This document shows, one piece after another, positions 43,501 to 52,028 of a DNA stretch of 64,000 bases (the stretch's first letter is position 1; every line of letters starts with the position of its first letter). Position numbers and translations under genes: made by a program. Location: the NCBI GenBank assembly GCA_024998685.1, contig JACOEH010000008.1:41156-105155 (forward strand), in the 5' to 3' direction. This DNA is from Nitrospira sp. (GTDB taxonomy: Bacteria > Nitrospirota > Nitrospiria > Nitrospirales > Nitrospiraceae). Under the pieces are notes generated by a model, which worked only from the letters and a program-made list of their open reading frames with translations, made no database searches and had not been told where the DNA came from.

Positions 43501-45759
43501 ATGAGTACGAGTATCGATAATATCGATCGGCTCTACGAATTGCTTCCCGCCATTCACCGCATTCGCGATGCGGAACAGGGCGAGCCGCTCAAAGCCTTGC
43601 TGCGGGTGATTGCGGAACAAGTCAATCTGGTCGAAGAAGACATTGGGCGGCTCTATGACAATTGGTTCATCGAGACTTGTGAGGATTGGGTGGTGCCGTA
43701 TGTCGCCGATCTGGTGGGCTATCGGCAGATCCACGAAGCCGGCGAGCCCGGCGATGTCCGTAGCGAACAGAGCCGTGCGCGTAACAAGATCCTTATTCCA
43801 CGCCGCGAGGTCGCCAATACCATTCGGTACCGGCGCCGCAAGGGGACGTTGGCGCTCCTCGAACTCCTGGCGAACGATGTGGCCGGCTGGCCGGCACGAG
43901 CGGTGGAGTTGTACCGTTTGTTGGGCTGGACACAGTCGCTCAATCACCTGCATCTGGACCGGGCGCGTACCATCGATGTGCGGAATATTCGCGCCCTTGA
44001 GTTGCTCGATGGTCCGTTCGACGAACTCGCACACACGGTCGATGTTCGGCGCATCAACTCTCAACATACCCAAGGCCGGTACAACATTCCGAGCGTGGGA
44101 CTTTTCATCTGGCGCCTCAAGACCTATTCAGTCACAAAAACTCCGGCGTTTTGCGTCGAAGCCGCTGGGCCACACTGCTACACGTTTAGCGTGTTGGGGA
44201 ATAACGCACCCCTCTTTTTGAAATCGGAGGCTGAGACCGATCCCACCCATATCGCCGATGAATTCAATTTGCCGGTTCCGATTCGACGCCGTCTACTGGA
44301 AGACCATCTGCATCGGCTCTACGGTGAGGAAAAGAGTTTCTTTATCTGGAAGGGAGTCAAACGCGGCACTGAGATTGTTCTTGAGGAGTTGAAAGAGAAG
44401 ATCATCGCGGCGAATTTAACCGACTGGACGTATCTGCCTCACAAAGGGACGGTGGCGGTCGATCCTGTCCTGGGACGTATTGCCTTTCCCCCTCAGCACA
44501 CCCCCAAAAACGGCGTGTGGGTGTCTTATCACTACGGATTCAGCGCAGATGTGGGTGGCGGAGAATACGACAGAACGGTCTCTCAGCCGCCAGGCTCTGT
44601 GCTGTACCAAGTCAGTGAGGGTCGCGAGTTCAAGACTTTGGGCAAGGCGCTCCAAAAGTGGCGTGAGGAGTCGAAACCCGATGCCGTCATCGAGATCGAT
44701 GACAGCCGCGTGTATGTGGAACAGCTCATGATCGAGTTCGGCGAAGGACAGAAAAGTCTGCAATTGCGAGCGGCGAACGGCCGGCGTCCGGTGATTCGGC
44801 TCTTGGATTGGCAGACCAATCAACCGGATGCGCTTACGGTGACGGGGCCGGCCGGCAGTCGATTTACCTTGGATGGCCTTCTTATCACGGGCCGCAGTGT
44901 TCAGCTCGGTGGCGATTTGCAAAAAGTCATGATTCGCCATTCCACCTTGGTGCCTGGCTGGGAAATAGACAATGACTGTGAATCGAAACACCCTACGGAA
45001 CCCAGTTTGGAGATCTTCAGCCCGAATGTGTGTGTCATGATCGAGCACAGTATTCTGGGCTCCATCCAAGTCAATCCCATAGTTTCTACATCCGACGGGG
45101 GGTCTGCGCCAAAAGACAGCCATTCGGATGATGAAGTGCTGCGGGCACACTGCCAGGGGATTGGTCCCGATTACCGTCTTGATCCTATTCGCGTATGCAT
45201 CAGCGACACGATTATTGATGCTGTTCATCCGGATAACGAAGCCATTGGCGCACCAGGCTGTCCGGTGGCCCATACCGTGCTGACGATTTGCCGCAGCACG
45301 GTTTTCGGCCATGTCCAGGTACATGCAATCGAGCTGGGCGAGAACAGCATCTTCAATAGCCGTCTCACCGTCGCACGACGTCAATATGGATGCCTGCGTT
45401 TTTGCTATGTGACGCCCGGATCACGTACCCCGCCGCGCTATCATTGTCAGCCGGATTTGGTAGAGCTCCCTGTTCGTGCAACGTTGCCATCTAGTTCTTC
45501 TGATGAAGCAAGAGAGTTGGCATTGGCACCAGAGCGACAGCGCGTCCTTCCCCAGTTCAACAGCACCCGCTACGGCACACCGACGTATTGCCAGTTAGCG
45601 CAAACCTGCGCCGAGGAGATCTCGCGCGGTGCGGACGATGAATCAGAGATGGGTGTATTCCATGATCTCTTCCAACCACAACGTGAAGCGAATCTGCGTG
45701 TCCGTTTGGATGAATACATCCCGGCGGGAGCCGACGTCGGTATTATCGTGGTGAGCTAG
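43501..45759 (+). CDS. Phage tail protein I-like baseplate protein, long form
   Basis: 752 residues. The start 'NIDRLYELLPAIHRIRDAEQ' and 'WVVPYVADLVGYRQI' are those of tail protein I (gp53/Afp13-region) in eCIS. From about residue 350 the sequence has beta-helix-like repeats ('GPAGSRFTLDGLLITGRSVQ', 'VCVMIEHSILGSIQV'). The end 'EMGVFHDLFQPQREANLRVR' is conserved in eCIS copies. It probably forms outer baseplate or fibre-anchoring structures. It begins 6 bases after baseplate J 2. Confidence 0.82.
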   Translation: MSTSIDNIDRLYELLPAIHRIRDAEQGEPLKALLRVIAEQVNLVEEDIGRLYDNWFIETCEDWVVPYVADLVGYRQIHEAGEPGDVRSEQSRARNKILIPRREVANTIRYRRRKGTLALLELLANDVAGWPARAVELYRLLGWTQSLNHLHLDRARTIDVRNIRALELLDGPFDELAHTVDVRRINSQHTQGRYNIPSVGLFIWRLKTYSVTKTPAFCVEAAGPHCYTFSVLGNNAPLFLKSEAETDPTHIADEFNLPVPIRRRLLEDHLHRLYGEEKSFFIWKGVKRGTEIVLEELKEKIIAANLTDWTYLPHKGTVAVDPVLGRIAFPPQHTPKNGVWVSYHYGFSADVGGGEYDRTVSQPPGSVLYQVSEGREFKTLGKALQKWREESKPDAVIEIDDSRVYVEQLMIEFGEGQKSLQLRAANGRRPVIRLLDWQTNQPDALTVTGPAGSRFTLDGLLITGRSVQLGGDLQKVMIRHSTLVPGWEIDNDCESKHPTEPSLEIFSPNVCVMIEHSILGSIQVNPIVSTSDGGSAPKDSHSDDEVLRAHCQGIGPDYRLDPIRVCISDTIIDAVHPDNEAIGAPGCPVAHTVLTICRSTVFGHVQVHAIELGENSIFNSRLTVARRQYGCLRFCYVTPGSRTPPRYHCQPDLVELPVRATLPSSSSDEARELALAPERQRVLPQFNSTRYGTPTYCQLAQTCAEEISRGADDESEMGVFHDLFQPQREANLRVRLDEYIPAGADVGIIVVS

Positions 45760-45778
45760 ACCTTAGAGGAGAACGAGC

Positions 45779-47290
45779 ATGAAAGGCGATTTTTCCAGAG
45801 AGACGTTCGATAGGACCAAACACTTCAGTCGCGTGCTCATGCAACAGGGGCGGGCGCAGCTTGATGCCGACTGGAACGAGCAGGCGGCGATCTTACTCCA
45901 CTATCTGCGCACTCTGACAGCAGATCTAATTGGGCCATTTGCAGGTCCTGCCGGAGATTCTCAAGGGTTTAAAATAGGGGATACCGACATCAGCTCCAAG
46001 GATTTCTCCATTGGTAAGGGCCGTTACTATGTGGACGGGATTTTGTGTGAGAACGACATGGAAAATATTCGGTACAACAACCAGCAAGACTATCCGAATC
46101 CCCCTCCACTGGACTTAGATACGAGAAAAACCTATTTGGTGTATCTCGATGTATGGGAACATCATATCACCGCGCTGGAGGACGACTCTATTCGAGAAAA
46201 GGCGCTTGGTGGTTCTGATACGGCGAGCCGAGCCAAAGTTGTGTGGCAAGTGAAGTTGTGGGATACAGCCATCATTGGAACTCCCCCTTTGGATGGAGAT
46301 GCCGATAAGGTCGGGCAAATACGTGATAACTGGCAAGAATGGATTCAACAAGAGTCGTGGCAACCTCGGTATCTCGGTTGTCTCAAAGCACAGGTTAAGC
46401 AACCAGATGATTCACATGACCCTTGCCTCACGGCTCCGGAGGCCAAATACCGAGGCCCCGAGAATCAGCTCTATCGCGTCGAAATACATACTGGTGGGGA
46501 AGTAGGAGTTGATAAAGTTACTTTTAAGTGGTCTCGCGACAATGGCGCCACCGTGACCGGTTGCCAATCGAGCGGTACGGAGCTGACGGTCCACAATCCT
46601 CGTGGATTTGCCGCCAATCAATGGGTGGAGTTGACCAACGAAGGACAGGAATTACGTGGAAAACCGGGAGTCCTGGTCAAGGTTACCAAAGTTGACACTG
46701 TAACATTGACACTTGAGAAATCCGTGTCGAAACCCGCTGATGTTCCGGATACTGAAGATTGGCCAACGAAAGTGCGCCGGTGGGATCAGAGTGAAAAAGG
46801 GGGAACTACGTTGGCAGAGGATAGAGCGGTGATGGTTCAAGAAAGTACAAAAGACTGGATCGATGTGGAGGACGGCATTCAAATTCAGTTTGTCCTGAAT
46901 AAAAAAAAGCCGAATCGTTATCGCACTGGTGATTACTGGCTGATCCCTGCCAGGGTTGCGACTGGAAACATTGAATGGCCACTGAAGTTGAAGGAGAGCG
47001 GGGAGCCGGAACGTGATGCGGACGGAAACACAATACCTCTTCCTAGGCCTCCCCATGGCATCCATCATCACTATGCACCACTGGCAATACTGACCTTTGG
47101 TAACACCTGGAATGTTAATGATTGCCGATGCGTGTTTCCGACGGTGAACAAGTGCGGATTGCCCAGTCACGGTGAAGAAGGCATGGGAGGAACTCCGGCT
47201 TGCGCCAGTGAAAGCGCTGATACGAGGAACAAGTTAGCTTATTTGCCTAAGAAAGTACCTAGTCCTCCTAAGAAATCAAAGCCGAAATGA
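45779..47290 (+). CDS. DUF6519 eCIS protein
   Basis: 503 residues with the DUF6519 start 'MKGDFSRETFDRTKHFSRVL' and 'QQGRAQLDADWNEQAAILLH', seen in the last genes of many eCIS operons. A beta-rich middle follows, and the lysine/proline-rich tail ('KKVPSPPKKSKPK') is probably flexible. Its role is unknown; a peripheral baseplate or fibre part is likely. AGAGGAG lies about 7 bases upstream. It closes the plus-strand eCIS operon. Confidence 0.82.
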   Translation: MKGDFSRETFDRTKHFSRVLMQQGRAQLDADWNEQAAILLHYLRTLTADLIGPFAGPAGDSQGFKIGDTDISSKDFSIGKGRYYVDGILCENDMENIRYNNQQDYPNPPPLDLDTRKTYLVYLDVWEHHITALEDDSIREKALGGSDTASRAKVVWQVKLWDTAIIGTPPLDGDADKVGQIRDNWQEWIQQESWQPRYLGCLKAQVKQPDDSHDPCLTAPEAKYRGPENQLYRVEIHTGGEVGVDKVTFKWSRDNGATVTGCQSSGTELTVHNPRGFAANQWVELTNEGQELRGKPGVLVKVTKVDTVTLTLEKSVSKPADVPDTEDWPTKVRRWDQSEKGGTTLAEDRAVMVQESTKDWIDVEDGIQIQFVLNKKKPNRYRTGDYWLIPARVATGNIEWPLKLKESGEPERDADGNTIPLPRPPHGIHHHYAPLAILTFGNTWNVNDCRCVFPTVNKCGLPSHGEEGMGGTPACASESADTRNKLAYLPKKVPSPPKKSKPK

Positions 47291-47699
47291 AAATGCAAGA
47301 TCGGTTCGCTGTCCGCCTCACCTCTCAGTCAGAGGACAATCGCGCCTGATATGGACTGCTGCAGATCACCGCTTGTTATGAACTGACCCGCGTCGGCATC
47401 ATGAACGTGAATGTTGGGCGGCGAAGAACTTCGTGCTTGATCGTTCAGTTACGATGACGCGGCTGTTTGAGCATGAGGCCACAACTTCAAGAACCGCATC
47501 TTGGTCTTCCGCTTGCCACCCTTGATAAGAACTTGCGAAAGGCGGCATAAGCCGAAGGCATCGCCGCCTTGCCGGAAAAAATACCCAGATAAGGCATTTG
47601 GGCCGAAAACAAATCGAGCCGCCCTCTTCAAAGCTTCGGCTGAGGAGCCATAGAATCCTTTTCACCCGTTCGATGAGGAAGCCCGGGGCATGGACGTCG
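47291..47699. other. Gap after the eCIS operon
   Basis: About 410 bases with no supported gene and no clear terminator. A minus-strand frame (47449-47670) encodes 'GFYGSSAEALKRAARFVFGP' and on to 'LKLWPHAQTAASS', which reads like protein text but has no start codon or known family. It may be a gene remnant. Confidence 0.4.
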
Positions 47700-48242
47700 C
47701 TAGGGGAATAGGCCTCCACTATCTGATCCAGGGTACCGCAGCTCCCCGTTTTCTACCACCGCGAAGGAGGCAAGCCGATGTCGGTCTGCTTTCGTTTCCG
47801 ACATGATATGTCGAATTTCCCAGCCTCTCGTCACTAGCGCGTCGGCGATCAAGGATCGGTGGCATCGCCAGGGCACGGCCTCCGCGCACATGATCGTCGT
47901 CTTCTTGCCCGTGCCATACGTTATCAGCTCTTCAAGAGCTCTTTGAAATTCATCCGTCTGCATGTAATCGGCGTAGCCACGAAAACTTTCATTGCGCCAG
48001 CCGGTGTTGATGGAATCCTTCTTGGGCTTTCGCAACCCACCGAGCTTCGGCATGTGCTTGTACGACAAGTCCTCATGCTGCAAGCTCTTTGAAAGCGCTT
48101 CGTTATTATATTGAGGATTGTGGCGAGAGCGGGGAATGGTACGAACGTCGATAAGCTGCTGAATGCCATGCGCCTTTAGGAGTGAGAGAAATTCGTTGAT
48201 CGGTTTGGTCGAATGGCCGATGGTCCAGAGAATCTGAGGCAT
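47700..48242 (-). CDS. DUF488 family protein
   Basis: 180 residues with the family start 'ILWTIGHSTKPINEFLSLLK' and the conserved 'LIDVRTIPRSRHNPQYN' and 'IMCAEAVPWRCHRSLIADAL'. The conserved Cys/His in 'MCAE..CHR' suggests an enzymatic or metal site, but the family's function is unknown. It is the last gene of a tight minus-strand operon, 7 bases after the TfoX-like gene. Confidence 0.88.
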   Translation of the reverse strand: MPQILWTIGHSTKPINEFLSLLKAHGIQQLIDVRTIPRSRHNPQYNNEALSKSLQHEDLSYKHMPKLGGLRKPKKDSINTGWRNESFRGYADYMQTDEFQRALEELITYGTGKKTTIMCAEAVPWRCHRSLIADALVTRGWEIRHIMSETKADRHRLASFAVVENGELRYPGSDSGGLFP

Positions 48243-48249
48243 GGCGTGA

Positions 48250-48561
48250 TCATTTCTCGACTGCTTCTGCTGCCCACTGGGTCAAGACTTCCGCATCTTC
48301 AATCACATCAATCGGGACTTCATAAAAGGATGTGAGTGTCTGCTTGGGGTTGGGTTGAAACGGTTTCATGCCGTGTTTCTTGTAATTAAGAACGGTGGTC
48401 GCACTCACTTTGAAATAGAGGCGGCCTTTATGAATGATGCCGAAAAACTCGGCGCTCTGATAGAGACCGTAGCCGCCGAACATGGGCCGTGCAGCCACTC
48501 CGTCCAGCTCCGTCAGCTGATCCAGGATGAAGTCTTTGAAGCCGTCGTTCTTCGCCGACAT
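48250..48561 (-). CDS. TfoX N-terminal domain protein
   Basis: A 103-residue protein with 'LTELDGVAARPMFGGYGLYQ' and 'FFGIIHKGRLYFKVSATT', typical of the TfoX/Sxy N-terminal domain. In competent bacteria full Sxy/TfoX activates competence genes with CRP. Stand-alone N-domains as here have no proven role. It lies 3 bases from the methyltransferase gene. Confidence 0.87.
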   Translation of the reverse strand: MSAKNDGFKDFILDQLTELDGVAARPMFGGYGLYQSAEFFGIIHKGRLYFKVSATTVLNYKKHGMKPFQPNPKQTLTSFYEVPIDVIEDAEVLTQWAAEAVEK

Positions 48562-48564
48562 GCC

Positions 48565-49422
48565 TCATCCGGGCTTGCGTCCTGCTATCATCCGCACCGC
48601 GATCGGGAACGTGATGTGAGCACCTCGCTGGAACTGCGAAGCGGCTTTGATGATAAGATGTTTCACCTCCAGCCGTTGCGCCTCGGACAGCGTCGCCATG
48701 AGATTTTGGACCGGAGCGGCGATTTCCATCAAGCTCGTATAATATTGATCGGTTGAGCCGTAGGACCATTCCCCAAGAAACTCTTGGTCCGTGATGTCTG
48801 TAAGGCCGGCTTTCTCCAACATGCCGGCGAACTCGCCGGGTGTAGCGAGACGGAAAATGCCCGGCGCCATTGGGTCCGCCGCCGGCAGGTCGATCACCTG
48901 TTTGACGGCAGCCATCGAGATGGCGATTGAAGGATTTTTTTCCGGAGCGGACCAGACGGCTACCGCGACCCAGCTTCCCGGCTTCAGGACGCGTGCGATT
49001 TCGGCGGCAGCTTTAGGAATGTCTGGGACAAACATAAGACAGAAGCGGCTGATGACGGCATCGAAGGAAGCAGCCTCGAACGGGAGAGTGGTCACATCGC
49101 CGACCCTGAACGTCACGTTAGGCAATCCCAATTGCTTCGCCTTTCTCTCCGCTACAGCGAGCATATGCTCGGCGAGATCGATGCCTACCACGCTGCCGTT
49201 CGCTCCGACTGCCTGGGCGGCGAGAAGTGCCGGATAGCCCGTACCTGATCCCAGATCCAACACACGAAGACCGTTGCGCAGTCTGGCGTCGGCCACGAGC
49301 CGGTGGTTCAGGAACGCCATCTGCTCATCGAAGAAGCGATCCCACTTTTCCCAGCCGCCGGCAACACGGTTCCAATCCTGGCGCTGACCGTCAATGACTT
49401 GTTCGGGTAATGGCGCTGCCAT
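48565..49422 (-). CDS. SAM-dependent methyltransferase (class I, UbiE-like)
   Basis: 285 residues with the SAM-binding motif 'VLDLGSGTGYPAL', motif II 'VVGIDLAEHML', and 'FDAVISRFCLMFVPD'. These place it in the small-molecule class I group. The substrate is unknown. It follows the lipoprotein gene by 4 bases, and the four minus-strand genes (49861 to 47700) form one operon. Confidence 0.85.
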   Translation of the reverse strand: MAAPLPEQVIDGQRQDWNRVAGGWEKWDRFFDEQMAFLNHRLVADARLRNGLRVLDLGSGTGYPALLAAQAVGANGSVVGIDLAEHMLAVAERKAKQLGLPNVTFRVGDVTTLPFEAASFDAVISRFCLMFVPDIPKAAAEIARVLKPGSWVAVAVWSAPEKNPSIAISMAAVKQVIDLPAADPMAPGIFRLATPGEFAGMLEKAGLTDITDQEFLGEWSYGSTDQYYTSLMEIAAPVQNLMATLSEAQRLEVKHLIIKAASQFQRGAHITFPIAVRMIAGRKPG

Positions 49423-49426
49423 GGCG

Positions 49427-49861
49427 TTACCTCAGGGTTTGCAGAGTCTGGCGCATCTCTTGGAGTTCAGACACAAAAAGGTCCAAGTGTTGATCGCGCT
49501 GCGGTTGATCATTCTTGAATTTCCATAGCCGCCTGAAGATCGTTCTGAGTTCCTTGTTGTGTGTGACGGCCAGTGCGTAGGCCGGTTGTTCTTTCACCGG
49601 TTTCTCGACGCAGCAAATGCTGTTATCGATCGCATGGAACTGATTGTGCAGATCGTCGAGAGATTGATCGACTCCCTTGCCTCCTTTGGCGGCTTGAGCG
49701 GAGGTCTCCGCCATAGTGGTCAGGTTGATGAGGGTATCGAGGCCCGTTGCTCCCTTCGCTTTCTCAGTAAATTCCTTTGCGTGGGGATAAAACAGGTAAC
49801 TACATCCGCTGGTGCTCAGTAGCAGCAAGGTGGCGATTGCGAGCATTGATTTCCAATTCAT
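49427..49861 (-). CDS. Putative lipoprotein
   Basis: 144 residues with a lipoprotein signal ending 'LLLSTSGC' (Cys20), so membrane-anchored. The mature part is helical, with a 'CC' pair in 'DNSICCVEKPVKE'. No family is recognised. It is the first gene of the operon and has AAGGAGG-like bases (from CATCCTCCTTG on the plus strand) upstream. Confidence 0.7.
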   Translation of the reverse strand: MNWKSMLAIATLLLLSTSGCSYLFYPHAKEFTEKAKGATGLDTLINLTTMAETSAQAAKGGKGVDQSLDDLHNQFHAIDNSICCVEKPVKEQPAYALAVTHNKELRTIFRRLWKFKNDQPQRDQHLDLFVSELQEMRQTLQTLR

Positions 49862-49956
49862 ACATCCTCCTTGAGAACGACTTGGAATTGAGAGACGGGA
49901 ACTTCCCCGACGGACGATAGACCTATGCGGGGAAGTCCTTTCCGTATTGAGTTTCG

Positions 49957-50163
49957 CTAGACCGTGACGGTCACTGTCTTGATAGCTGACTCCACTTTGG
50001 CAGCCATCTCCTGCGGAATCGAATCCAGCTTATGACATTGCTTGGCGTGTGTCGCGACGAGTTGCATCAGTTCAGCCTCGGTCTCCGCTCTCACCTGGAA
50101 TCCGCAGCCGCCCGACGGTTGCACATCCAGACATCCGAGCTGCTTGTACTGTTTGTCTGCCAT
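49957..50163 (-). CDS. DUF1059 small protein
   Basis: 68 residues: 'YKQLGCLDVQPSGGCGFQVR' and 'LMQLVATHAKQCHKLDSIP' fit the DUF1059 family of small soluble proteins with conserved Cys and His, possibly metal-binding. The function is unknown. AAGAGGAGG lies directly upstream of the ATG. It is monocistronic. Confidence 0.8.
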   Translation of the reverse strand: MADKQYKQLGCLDVQPSGGCGFQVRAETEAELMQLVATHAKQCHKLDSIPQEMAAKVESAIKTVTVTV

Positions 50164-50321
50164 GACGACCTCCTCTTGTAAAGGTTGGGTTGGTGAATGT
50201 GTCGAGCATGTGGCGATCGATCGTTTCCTGTGTCAGCTGATGAGGAGAATCGTAGTGGATTTGTACGTAACAGATCAACTCCGAATTGCTCGATGACCAG
50301 ACCGGTGGATTATAATGAAAC

Positions 50322-50549
50322 ATACGACTTGCCGAACTGGTCGATGCGGTGGATCGAGTCCCCGCGACCAACAAAAAATCCGAAAAAGTCCGCAACTTGA
50401 CCGACACGCTGCTTCTCGCCCACGCATGCGACATCGAACCGGCGGCGCTCCGTTTTGCCAGAGTGAAGCGATACCGGGCCGACAAGACCATCGTTCAAGC
50501 CGATACGATTCAGACCGTGGCGGCGTCGTTCAAAACTCGACGACAGTAA
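50322..50549 (+). pseudogene. Remnant resembling an ATP-dependent DNA ligase N-terminus
   Basis: The frame reads 'RLAELVDAVDRVPATNKKSE', then 'KVRNLTDTLLLAHACDIEPA', like the N-terminal domain of bacterial ATP-dependent DNA ligases ('LAELV..S..VAATSKR..K'). It lacks the ATG (ATA at the expected place) and the catalytic domain, ending after 75 codons. Similarity is by eye and modest. Confidence 0.4.
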
Positions 50550-50600
50550 CAGTTGAACACGTTGTTTTTCGGCGTGGTGTGCCCCTACAATCGTGCCGAG

Positions 50601-51188
50601 ATGTCCATTTTGACCATGTCAGGCACGAAGATTCGGTGCGGCTGGGTCGGACTGAAACCGCATCTCATTCGGTACCATGATGAGGAATGGGGTGTGCCGG
50701 TGCATGACGATCGCAAACACTTCGAAATGCTTTTGCTCGAAGGAGCTCAGGCGGGTCTGACATGGGAAACGATTCTACTGCGTCGCGAAGGGTACCGGAA
50801 GGCCTTTGCCGGATTTGACCCTGCTGTCGTCGCCCGGTTTACTCAGCGGAAAAAGGCCGCACTGCTGAAGGATGTGGGTATTATCCGCAATCGATTGAAG
50901 ATCGAGGCGGCTGTCACGAATGCGCAGGCATTTCTGGCCGTGCAGCTGGAGTTTGGATCATTTGATCGGTATGTCTGGCGATTTGTCGGTGGGAATCCAC
51001 GGATCAATGGTTGGAAGGCTCTAAGCCAGGTTCCGGCTATCACGACCGAAAGCGATGCGCTGTCCAAAGACCTGAAAAAGCGCGGCTTCCGATTTGTGGG
51101 CAGTACGATCAGCTATGCCTATATGCAGGCAGTCGGGCTGGTGAATGATCACACAAGGGACTGTTTTCTTGGCGGGAAGGCATTCTAA
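50601..51188 (+). CDS. tag: DNA-3-methyladenine glycosylase I
   Basis: 195 residues with the Tag signature: 'RCGWVGLKPHLIRYHDEEWG', 'MLLLEGAQAGLTWETILLRR', 'YVWRFVGG', and the C-terminal zinc-site His/Cys in 'NDHTRDC'. It removes 3-methyladenine from DNA. ATG at 50601 or 50616 are both possible starts; the conserved part begins after 50616. With AlkA at 12129 the window has two alkylation-repair glycosylases. Confidence 0.92.
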   Translation: MSILTMSGTKIRCGWVGLKPHLIRYHDEEWGVPVHDDRKHFEMLLLEGAQAGLTWETILLRREGYRKAFAGFDPAVVARFTQRKKAALLKDVGIIRNRLKIEAAVTNAQAFLAVQLEFGSFDRYVWRFVGGNPRINGWKALSQVPAITTESDALSKDLKKRGFRFVGSTISYAYMQAVGLVNDHTRDCFLGGKAF

Positions 51189-51241
51189 CGACATCACCCT
51201 GCCGTAATGTTTTTTAGAAAATTTAGCGAGATTCATGATCG

Positions 51242-51273
51242 GAGCGCAGAGGACAGACCTGACCTCTGCGCTC
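51242..51273. terminator. Bidirectional hairpin terminator
   Basis: A perfect 11-bp stem, GAGCGCAGAGG and CCTCTGCGCTC, with a 10-base loop, between the tag stop codon and the end of the convergent small membrane gene. It is followed by GATCTTTT on the plus strand. Confidence 0.8.
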
Positions 51274-51303
51274 GATCTTTTGGCAAGGCGGGAAGAGAAC
51301 CGA

Positions 51304-51492
51304 TCAGGCTCTCTGATCTCTATGGCTTGGCCATATTGATAATGCGGCTGCAACAACCAGCCACACGACACCCGTAAGGACCGCCATTATGTTGAGATCG
51401 TACCAGGCGTTTATCCCAAGGAAAGCCTCATTGAGAAGGAACGCCAGCACCAACATAGCGAATCCAATCCAATTGATAAGGCTAAATCCCAT
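51304..51492 (-). CDS. Small two-helix membrane protein, copy 1
   Basis: A 62-residue protein with two membrane helices ('WIGFAMLVLAFLLNEAF', 'IMAVLTGVVWLVVAAALSIW') joined by 'GINAWYDLN'. AAAGGAGA lies 7 bases before the ATG at 51492. It is clearly related to copy 2 at 51634-51819. Function is unknown. Confidence 0.7.
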   Translation of the reverse strand: MGFSLINWIGFAMLVLAFLLNEAFLGINAWYDLNIMAVLTGVVWLVVAAALSIWPSHRDQRA

Positions 51493-51633
51493 GGATTGTC
51501 TCCTTTCTAGTGATGGCCTTTGCCTGCGTTCGATGAACACTTAGGTGAATTGTTCTCTTCAACTGTATCGACATTCTACCGTCACGCCCGAAAATTAAGT
51601 CCTAGACCTTGAAAAGTTAGTGGGTAAACGACA

Positions 51634-51819
51634 TCATGCGCCCTGACGACGCGGCCCTCCCCACAGTGAGAGCCAAAGTCCAACACCGAGGTACAGGATA
51701 GCCGGAACAATCACGGAGAAGTTGAAGTCGTACCATACGTTCAAGTACACGACCTCATTTAGGAAGAGAGCAAAAAGCAACATCAGAAATCCGATGATAT
51801 TGAACCAACGAAAACCCAC
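51634..51819 (-). CDS. Small two-helix membrane protein, copy 2
   Basis: A 61-residue protein starting with GTG behind AGGAGG (6 bases). The start 'GFRWFNIIGFLMLLFALFLN' parallels copy 1 ('GFSLINWIGFAMLVLAFLLN'), and both share the central 'WYD'. A tandem paralogue pair. No functional clue beyond membrane location. Confidence 0.68.
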   Translation of the reverse strand: MGFRWFNIIGFLMLLFALFLNEVVYLNVWYDFNFSVIVPAILYLGVGLWLSLWGGPRRQGA

Positions 51820-51880
51820 GGCTTGCCTCCTCTCGTTGATGTTTCTGACTTGTGAGCAGCGATCGTGTAGCTAAACCGTC

Positions 51881-51900
51881 TTCTTCTTCTTCTTCTTCTT
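51881..51900. repeat. (TTC)n microsatellite
   Basis: About six to seven TTC units in a non-coding stretch. On the minus strand it reads as a lysine run (AAG codons) followed by 'TV' and a stop, so it may be the lysine-rich tail of a lost gene. Confidence 0.6.
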
Positions 51901-52028
51901 AGCTTGAAAGCAATTGTATGTCACTCCTGGTACGAAAAGCTATGGTGAAAATGACCGTACTTCCCATAGGGCAGTGTCTGTATGTGCGTCGTCGACTGTT
52001 TGATGGTATCCGAAAGAGCATGAGATAA

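Noticed and set aside
19774..47290. Idea that the tail-like locus is a prophage or R-type pyocin
   Set aside because: No capsid, portal, terminase, lysis or integrase genes; the AAA+ ATPase, DUF4255, DUF4157 and DUF6519 genes are eCIS markers.
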